Made by a program: the position numbers and the translations under genes | Origin: Campylorhamphus procurvoides | Lineage: Eukaryota; Chordata; Aves; Passeriformes; Dendrocolaptidae | Assembly: GCA_013396655.1 (NCBI GenBank) | Contig: WBMV01003152.1 | Coordinates: 1 to 64,000 of the forward strand | DNA: 64,000 nt | Reading direction: 5' to 3' | Notes under the pieces: model-generated | What the model was told of the DNA's origin: nothing | The model's input: only the letters and a program-made list of their open reading frames with translations | The model's database searches: none | Shown here: one piece after another, positions 58,101-64,000 of the stretch | Numbering within the stretch: the first letter of the stretch is position 1 | Layout: every line of letters starts with the position of its first letter

Positions 58101-58919
58101 CAGCAAAGCCTTTCCACAAGGCAGTATATTCTCAAGGGAACCATACTTACGGGGAGTTTGGGTAAGAAAAGTGCTTGTTTTCAGTTTAAAAAAAATAAAA
58201 GGAAAAAGCATAAAGTTGCTCTTTCAGTCAGAAGACAACAGAATGCAAAAGCTACAATAGAGAACAGGGCTAAGAATAAGTTTAGGTGCCTCTCCTTAGT
58301 AGATGTAAGCTGAGTGAGACGCAATGAGCAACTTCTAAATATGATTTCTGCACTGAGTTCAGCCAGACCAGGATATCATTAGCTATTTCCCCAGAGAATT
58401 TCAACAATTGCTCTGTGTAACAGTAAGGTGCCTGGGCTATATGCGATCAGCTCTGCCAAAACGCTCTGAATAGCCACATTGCTGTGCTACACCCGTTCCT
58501 CTTCCACTCCAATACAGGATCCAAGGCGGGGTGAGGGAAGGAAGTCTATAGCTCCCTTACACAGAGGAATACTCCCTTATACAACCAAGGAGCTCTAGCA
58601 CTGAGCTCTGAAACACTTGAAGAAACATCTATTCAGTATACATTATCTGCCTTGTCATAAAGTGCAACAGGTAACCCAAATAATTTCTTAATGACAAAAA
58701 AAATTGTTCCATTCTACGGTAAGAGGGGAGAGAACTTACCTCCATTTTGCGAGCAGCTGTGTCCTGATCATAGTGTCCCATGATGTTTGGGAAAAAAGTC
58801 ATATTGTAAGGCATTCCTGAACATCTGGAGATGGTAACTGGCTCACATGTGAACAAACTGTGCCCTCGCACCAGAGCTAGAAGTAAACTGCAAATCGCAG
58901 AGAACAGAAGCGCTCCCAT
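34008..58919 (-). CDS. FZD6: FZD6, Frizzled class receptor 6 (complete coding region, six exons)
   Basis: This is a plasma-membrane Wnt receptor, known mainly for planar cell polarity and hair, nail and neural-tube phenotypes. Coding exons on the minus strand are 58740-58919, 41797-41993, 38463-39480, 36297-36445, 34600-35028 and 34008-34161. They join in frame to 708 residues, against 706 in human. The start ATG has A at -3 and G at +4. A signal peptide occupies about residues 1-19. The Frizzled CRD has its ten cysteines at 25, 33, 70, 79, 86, 96, 100, 107, 124 and 130, and an NMT glycosylation site. The seven-helix domain runs from about 203 to 495. The Dishevelled-binding KTxxxW motif is KTCSEW at 499-504, followed by a long Ser/Thr-rich FZD6-type tail. 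Intron 3 uses a GC donor; all others are GT-AG. The identification is very secure. Confidence 0.97.
34600..35028 (-). CDS. FZD6: FZD6 coding exon 5 (cytoplasmic tail)
   Basis: The acceptor is ctctttcag and the donor is AG|GTAAGG. It encodes [17 protein letters not shown], a Lys/His-rich stretch [10 protein letters not shown] and the [20 protein letters not shown] block. A more variable Ser/Glu-rich part follows. The first two blocks match mammalian FZD6 closely. Confidence 0.95.
36297..36445 (-). CDS. FZD6: FZD6 coding exon 4 (helix 7 and KTxxxW)
   Basis: The acceptor is tcttctag and the donor is GA|GTAAGA. It encodes [10 protein letters not shown], helix 7 ([17 protein letters not shown]), then KTCSEW and a basic end NRNRKR. 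It holds the whole Dishevelled-docking motif. Confidence 0.95.
36791..37115 (-). mobile_element. CR1 LINE 3' fragment in FZD6 intron 3
   Basis: It begins CAATCATAGAAAGGTTCAGG, then TTGGAAGGGACCTTAAAGAC. It continues through AACCTGTTCCAGTGCCTCAC and CCCTTGTCCTGTCACTGCAT. It is in the same transcriptional sense as FZD6 and only mildly diverged. Confidence 0.9.
38463..39480 (-). CDS. FZD6: FZD6 coding exon 3 (CRD end, linker, helices 1-6)
   Basis: This 1018-base exon follows acceptor tttgttcag. It encodes the last CRD cysteine (LTNCDET), a linker rich in Thr, and FWCPRHL. It then encodes helices 1 to 6, from [15 protein letters not shown] to [15 protein letters not shown], ending IPCPYQ. The donor is CAG|GCAAGT, a GC donor, required because the next exon starts in phase 0 with AKVLARPE. 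Confidence 0.95.
39481..41796 (-). other. FZD6 intron 2
   Basis: This 2.3-kb AT-rich GT-AG intron has no recognised repeat or gene. Confidence 0.85.
41797..41993 (-). CDS. FZD6: FZD6 coding exon 2 (CRD)
   Basis: The acceptor is ccctgtag and the donor is AG|GTGGGG. It encodes [19 protein letters not shown] through [13 protein letters not shown], with seven of the ten CRD cysteines. Its first residues diverge most from human (PFLILMN against HFLPLAN). Confidence 0.95.
45644..45704. repeat. Short direct repeat, two copies of about 27 bases
   Basis: A T-run, C-run, then ATACTTATTACTCTG (45644-45670) recurs as ATACTCATTACTCTG (45678-45704), about 34 bases apart. Confidence 0.75.
48165..48245 (-). 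mobile_element. Short CR1 3' end in FZD6 intron 1
   Basis: AGAGTCATAGAATATTTCAA is followed by GTTGGAAGAGACCCATAAGG and a diverged continuation. Confidence 0.75.
50168..50243. repeat. Compound AT/CA/GT microsatellite with perfect palindrome
   Basis: TACATACA-type units lead into alternating AT, AC, AT, GT and again AT tracts. The core at 50195-50226 is (AC)5(AT)6(GT)5, an exact 32-base palindrome able to form a hairpin or cruciform. Confidence 0.92.
50540..50625 (-). mobile_element. Degenerate CR1 3' end in FZD6 intron 1
   Basis: TCAGAATATTCTGAGTCGAA then AGGGACCCAACAGGATGACC and CCTGCACAGG resemble the reversed CR1 tail, but divergence is high. Confidence 0.6.
54926..54946. repeat. (CA)n microsatellite
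   Basis: About ten CA dinucleotides lie in FZD6 intron 1, between CTCCATA and TATTTTC. Confidence 0.85.
58740..58919 (-). CDS. FZD6: FZD6 coding exon 1 (signal peptide and start of CRD)
   Basis: The exon encodes 60 residues from [10 protein letters not shown] to AARKME and ends at donor GAG|GTAAGT. It contains the hydrophobic signal peptide and the first two CRD cysteines in [14 protein letters not shown]. The start is chosen by homology and a good Kozak context, CAAAATGG. Confidence 0.95.
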
Positions 58920-59120
58920 TTTGTCACGATCTCCAGTTTCAACACATCACTTTGTTCATTAGTTAGACAGACGGGCTTTGCACAAGGATAACAACACACA
59001 TCTTCTTCTGCTGGCTCCAGTGCAAGGCAGCAAGGCACACCATCAGGCTCCTCACAGGTGCTTTAGGTATCGCCCCATTTTGGCTGACCGCGGTTTTACG
59101 AGATCCTTTCTCCTTCGAGC
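58920..59120 (-). other. FZD6: FZD6 5' UTR portion with upstream splice acceptor
   Basis: On the minus strand a pyrimidine-rich tract followed by CGTACAG lies at about 59145-59121, just inside the CpG island. It would make 59120 the start of the first coding exon and imply a non-coding exon 1 further upstream, as in mammalian FZD6. This is inference from the splice-like signal. Confidence 0.45.
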
Positions 59121-59278
59121 CTGTACGTGCAAAGACAGGACAGAGTCGTGAGCATCAAAACCGCCCTGCCGCCCCCTCCCCGCCCCGCAGCACCGACGGC
59201 AGCACCGACGGCACCACCGAGGGCAGCCGGGCCGACCCCACACACACCCGCGGGGCCGCGGCTGGGCTCGGCACAGCC
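59121..59278 (-). promoter_or_regulatory. CpG-rich FZD6 promoter-proximal region
   Basis: GC-rich DNA with many CpG borders the 522-N gap about 200 bases upstream of the FZD6 start codon. The transcription start and non-coding first exon probably lie in or near the gap. Confidence 0.55.
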
Positions 59279-59800
59279 NNNNNNNNNNNNNNNNNNNNNN
59301 NNNNNNNNNNNNNNNNNNNNNNNNNNNNNNNNNNNNNNNNNNNNNNNNNNNNNNNNNNNNNNNNNNNNNNNNNNNNNNNNNNNNNNNNNNNNNNNNNNNN
59401 NNNNNNNNNNNNNNNNNNNNNNNNNNNNNNNNNNNNNNNNNNNNNNNNNNNNNNNNNNNNNNNNNNNNNNNNNNNNNNNNNNNNNNNNNNNNNNNNNNNN
59501 NNNNNNNNNNNNNNNNNNNNNNNNNNNNNNNNNNNNNNNNNNNNNNNNNNNNNNNNNNNNNNNNNNNNNNNNNNNNNNNNNNNNNNNNNNNNNNNNNNNN
59601 NNNNNNNNNNNNNNNNNNNNNNNNNNNNNNNNNNNNNNNNNNNNNNNNNNNNNNNNNNNNNNNNNNNNNNNNNNNNNNNNNNNNNNNNNNNNNNNNNNNN
59701 NNNNNNNNNNNNNNNNNNNNNNNNNNNNNNNNNNNNNNNNNNNNNNNNNNNNNNNNNNNNNNNNNNNNNNNNNNNNNNNNNNNNNNNNNNNNNNNNNNNN
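59279..59800. other. Assembly gap (522 N)
   Basis: Undetermined bases between a CpG island and a 12-bp minisatellite. High GC and tandem repetition both explain an assembly failure here. Confidence 0.95.
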
Positions 59801-59988
59801 CGCTGCCACCCGCCCTGCCACTTTCTGTGGCACCCTCACTGCCACTCTCCGTGCCACCCTCGCTGCCACCCGCCCTGCCACCCTCGTTGCCACCCTCCAT
59901 GTCACCCTCACTGCCACCCTCCCTACCACTCCCCCTACCACCCTCCTTGCCACCCTACCTGTCACCCTACCTGTCACCATCACTGTCA
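59801..59988. repeat. 12-bp minisatellite, about 15 degenerate units
   Basis: The + strand repeats a 12-base unit close to CCNTGCCACCCT from the gap edge to about 59988. Units decay toward the right end (CACTGTCA). It continues into the gap on the left, so its full length is unknown. Because 12 is a multiple of 3, all frames stay open and give false repetitive ORFs on both strands. Confidence 0.85.
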
Positions 59989-59999
59989 AATCCTCAGGA

Positions 60000-62900
60000 G
60001 ATGACAGGTGCGGACACTCGGTAGATGAGGCTACAACTGAGGAAGAGATTGATACTGGAAACTGATGTTTAATGATTGCATTTAATGAAGGAAAGGGAAG
60101 GGATCTGAAGTTATTTGCTGAGCAGAGGAGTGCTCTGGTGAGGACAAAGGGAAATGGTTGTTCAAGGGAAGGAGGAGCACTGTGGTGACTGGTGCTCAAG
60201 CTACCACTGTCTTCCAGAGACCCTGCTCAAGAATGTGTGTTCTCCCACCCATATCTGCTGCTGGCTGAGACCACACACGCCAGACAAGTACTGTCCAGTA
60301 GCACCCAGCCACATCAACAAACATGGGCCTGAGCTGATGAGACATAACTACAGAAATGCTATAGGTTACTCAGCAGAGGTGGCTGAATTTCTCAGCACAG
60401 AGCCACTCAAAGTCTCAGCAGGCTGCTTTTCAGCCATGCAACTTGTTCCATGCTCCTGGACTGGAACAGGAAACACCAGATGCCAAGACATGCAAACCAG
60501 ATTTAGAAATGGTTTAACAACATTCAGGCAGCACTGCTGCTCTGCTAATGAGCCCTGAGATAGTCTGTGCAGTCTGGTGCACTTATCCAGAGAATCTGTC
60601 CATGGATGGTGGAGACTGTGAAGTTGCACATGGTTATTCAGAAGACAACAAGCATCTAGAAGCTCTCTCTTCATGAAGATATTTTATATGTCATTGCCTG
60701 TGTCACTCTACAGAAGCACAAAACTCCTCCAGATTCCCTTACCAAAATCATTTTAACACCTCTATGAATCATGAGGAGGATTATACTAACCTGCCACAGA
60801 TCGACATAGCTCTGCCATTTGAGCAAATGGAGTAATTTGATAGCTGGAATTAAATTTGCTGTACAAGCAAGTCAATTATGTTAAATGAAATGTTATTTGC
60901 AGGTTGTGAAAGTTAATGTACTCTACTATGTGAAAACACTCACCTACATTATCCTTTGTTATCGCTCCATTTCTCATCTTCCAGCTGGCTTCAGTCCTAG
61001 TCTCTCTCAGTAGCTATTTCTATCCTAATATTAGAAATTATAGATAATTATAGATAATTAGAAATATTACATTTTTATTTTCAGAAGCTCTGAGAAGCTG
61101 TACACTCTGGGAGTCTGGCAGTAAGAGCAATCAGGAGAGTGCAAGGGGAAGTTTCCCCACCCTGCTTCTAGAGAAGCTCTTCTAGAGAAGTTCTTGCTCA
61201 GCCCTTGATGAAGTTGCAGAGTTGCTCTTAGCTCTGGGAACACTGTCAGACACACTGAAACCTTGCAGGAACAAAGCATATTCAATACAAATTCACTCTC
61301 CAGAAGACTTCTAATGAACTCTCTTGCCTTTCTAGTTCCATGGACTAAGTCTAGAGGCGTTTCATGGAAGTGGCAGCACAACTGTGTAGTACCATCTATA
61401 CCAAGGGAAAAGTCTCTGCTTCCTGGTACACAGAGTTGACAAATTCTCAGACAAGCTTTTGTTATAACTGTAGTATGGGAAAACCAGCATGTCTTGCATG
61501 ATTTTAATGAAAACATAGTATGAAATTTGGCTGAAAAAAAACATACAAAAATCCAAGGTGTGGAAATTTCAGCCAAACCACAGAAATTTGTCAAAATAAC
61601 AAGCACCTGAAAGTAGGATCTTGTGAGGAGTTTTACAGCCTTAGCTGTAAGCTCCACTAGTACCCTATTGTATACACATGGCATTATATAAGGTGATGGC
61701 TTAGTTTTTTCCATCAGAATGCATCTTCATACATAAATCTCTGAAAAACGGCTATGGCTAAGTAACATCCTTTTCCTTCCTTAAAGACCTTCATGTTTTT
61801 GTTACATGATGGGAAAAGGCAGAGAAAAGGAGCATGAGCCCTTTCTTCAATCACACTATTAATATACTTTCTTTGCTCACAACCTAGTTGCTAAGCGAGT
61901 TATTCCAGAGGTTCATTCTCAGAGCTGTGATCTTAATGTGTTTGTTTCTGGCTCTATTAAGGTCTTGACTAACCAGAGTGGGGAAGCTGAGCACTCTCAC
62001 TGGTATCTACCAAAGCACCTTTAAGTATGATTAAGTATTTTAAGCATGTGCTTGAATATATTACTGATTAGGGATGCAACTGCTTGGATGTGTAAATACT
62101 TTTCTCACCTGGCACTGGAGATATTGTTAACATTTCAGTTACTGTAATATTAATTTACTGATTTGTCTCTGGCACCACTTCAAATTATTCTAGTTTAGCA
62201 ATTTTTACTACAAATAGTTTAAGTGTTTTAAAACCTTGTCTAAATTCTGGGTTATTTTCAGATGTCTTTCAACAAATGTAGCAGAAGGGAATTCAGCAGC
62301 GGTGGACAGCAGGTGCTTTCCAAGCTCTGCTTGCTCCTACTACCTTTGCAATGGATGTGGTGGAACAGGCCATGTGCCATCCATCTAGCTTAAGCCCACC
62401 TTCAGCGGAAACATTCACAGATTGCCTGGGTTGTGAGCTGAAGCACCTTTTTCCTCCTTCAAATTTTTGTTGCTCTGTGCCATCCCTCCAGCAATGGCAA
62501 AGAGCAACATGACCATATTTACCCGGTGCCTGAACATGCCTACACCCGACATGCTCATACATTAGGGAAGAGGGATCTAAAATGGTTGGCCATTGTCAGG
62601 AAGAAGCCTTCCCCTGAGACACAAGGACTATGTGTGTGGCTTTAGTGCCAGGAGTCTGCACACGAGTTGTACAGCAGCTTGATATTTCTCCTCTTGGCAC
62701 ATCTAAAGGCTTTGTAACTGAGTTACACTGTTGGAACATCGTACCAAAGTCTGACTTAATGTAATTTAAATATTACAGATTTGCCAATTACATAGTTTGA
62801 TGTTAGCTGATTCAGTTATGAGGCTCATAAACTTTGTATTATTCTGCAGTTAAAATACATTATTTATAATTTGTTGAAATTTAAGAGGACTAAATAGCCA

Positions 62901-64000
62901 GCAGATGGCAGTAATAAATCCTGTTGTGAGGCTTAAAATTGAAAAGTGTAATTCTTGTCTTTTTCTCAAATGCATTTTGGAAATGAAAAAAACTTAGACT
63001 AAACAGCATTATTGATATAATTTTTACTTTTTGGTTTACAGAAATAGTTAGAGAAGGCAATCAGTTTATAAACAGAATGTTTTTCCAAAGTCAAAACTCT
63101 ACCATTTAATTGAATACATAAACCCATGAGAAAGAACACACAGATGAGTTATAGTAATTTGCTCATTATTTAGAAAATCCAGTCATTTACCAGTTAATGC
63201 CTTCTGAGTCTTTCTTCAGTCTCATGTGGCTGTATCAACTTAAACCTTGTTTATAATGAGGTTTTTTTCCATAAAGCCTTTAAATTGTAACCCACCCACC
63301 TGAACCCACTACAGCAATGATGCCTGGAGAAGGAATCATGTTGAGAAAGCCAGAATGCTGGTGCATTGCCTTGTGCTAACTGCACTGGGTACTTGGAACC
63401 TATGTCATCTTCTTCCCTGAAGACAGTATGGCCTATTTAGACTTTAGTCCTTCAAAATATAGCTGTGTGGGTTGTGGCACCCACACATAAGAAGATGTTG
63501 ATTTCTTTTATGCTAGAAGGATCTTATCTTTCATTTTTTCTGTAAATGACAAAATTGTGCCTTCACAGCTTTGCAGGTTACAGCACAACAGGTTACCTCA
63601 CCTCACCTTGGATATTAAGCACAATGTAAATTAAACAGGAAATACACTCGTAAAGAGTAAACTGTCCTAACAATGGTCAAGTATACTTCATTCCTTGTGG
63701 ACTTTTAACAGCTACCTTCACTCCTGATAAATCTGCAGCCTGTCTGCTTGGATGACAGTAACGGTAGCAGCAACAGCCAGTGTTTTTCTTGACAGAGCCC
63801 CTCATCTCCTTGTTTCTGTGGCTGGAGTGGTACTTACTTTAGACAATGTCATAAAGGCTGGGGGAAAGGAAATCTGTGTTTCGGGGCATGAGTCATTTCC
63901 TGTGGAAAAGACTGATACAACCCAAGCACTCTGTTGGCAAGGTATAGGTGCTCTATACCAGGCAAGGTATAGGTGATGCTGACAGCAAAACAAAGTCCTG
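60000..64000. other. Region upstream of FZD6, no recognised gene
   Basis: Four kilobases of ordinary AT-rich sequence. In human the next gene on this side is BAALC; I looked for its conserved C-terminal exon and did not see it. The region contains a 215-codon minus-strand ORF (61067-61714) and a CTCF-like motif (62898-62911), reported as findings. Confidence 0.6.
62898..62911 (+). promoter_or_regulatory. Candidate CTCF-binding motif
   Basis: CCAGCAGATGGCAG fits every position of the core CTCF consensus CCASYAGRKGGCRS. It lies 4 kb upstream of the FZD6 start. Occupancy cannot be judged from sequence. Confidence 0.45.

Larger units (their letters stand above)
41994..58739 (-). other. FZD6 first coding intron (16.7 kb)
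   Basis: The largest intron of the window. It holds CR1 remnants (48165-48245, 50540-50625), a duplicated 27-base pyrimidine-rich segment (45644-45704), an AT/CA palindrome (50195-50226) and a (CA)n run (54926-54946). A GC-richer patch at 42730-43350 has a 204-codon open frame without recognisable domains. Its length makes it a plausible place for enhancers. Confidence 0.8.

Noticed and set aside
59052..60199. Open frames of 282-367 codons spanning the 522-N gap
   Set aside because: Most of each frame is undetermined bases, and the visible part is translated 12-bp minisatellite, which stays open in all frames.
60000..64000. Possible 3' exons of BAALC expected from human synteny
   Set aside because: I looked for its conserved C-terminal sequence on the minus strand and did not see it; the gene is probably beyond the window.

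Overview
This is vertebrate nuclear DNA, almost certainly from a bird. Evidence is multi-exon genes with GT-AG introns, protein sequences matching vertebrate SLC25A32, CTHRC1 and FZD6, and at least eleven fragments of CR1, the dominant avian LINE. The gene order and orientation match human 8q22.3 (FZD6-CTHRC1-SLC25A32) seen in reverse. I cannot tell the species or order. Two runs of N (24243-24282 and 59279-59800) sit in GC-rich promoter-like DNA.

Layout. 1-16.8 kb: SLC25A32 on the + strand, the mitochondrial inner-membrane folate/FAD carrier. Coding exons 2-7 are complete and in frame (263 residues plus a split Val codon, exactly the number in human). Exon 1 lies before the window; the GC-rich first 180 bases look like the edge of its CpG island. 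16.8-18.1 kb: a short tail-to-tail interval. 18.1-24.6 kb: CTHRC1 on the - strand, a secreted Wnt/PCP cofactor. Exons 2-4 are intact (193 residues, again equal to human). The signal-peptide exon is not found and probably falls in or beside the 40-N gap. 24.7-32 kb: intergenic, with a 67-bp perfect tandem duplication, an (ATTTT)n array and a CR1 end. 32-59.1 kb: FZD6 on the - strand, complete in six coding exons giving 708 residues, with a 16.7-kb first coding intron and one GC-AG intron just before the seventh transmembrane helix. 59.1-60 kb: FZD6 promoter CpG island, a 522-N gap and a 12-bp minisatellite. 60-64 kb: sequence upstream of FZD6 with no recognised gene, an unexplained 215-codon ORF and one CTCF-like motif.

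How the genes relate. CTHRC1 is known to stabilise Wnt-Frizzled-ROR2 complexes and favour planar-cell-polarity signalling, and FZD6 is a PCP-type Frizzled. The two neighbours therefore act in the same extracellular pathway. SLC25A32 is a convergent metabolic neighbour with no evident functional link.

I found no operon, CRISPR array, tRNA, rRNA or unmistakably new system. The best leads are the GC-AG intron of FZD6, a signal-peptide-like in-frame extension upstream of CTHRC1 exon 2, and the repeat structures next to the FZD6 promoter.
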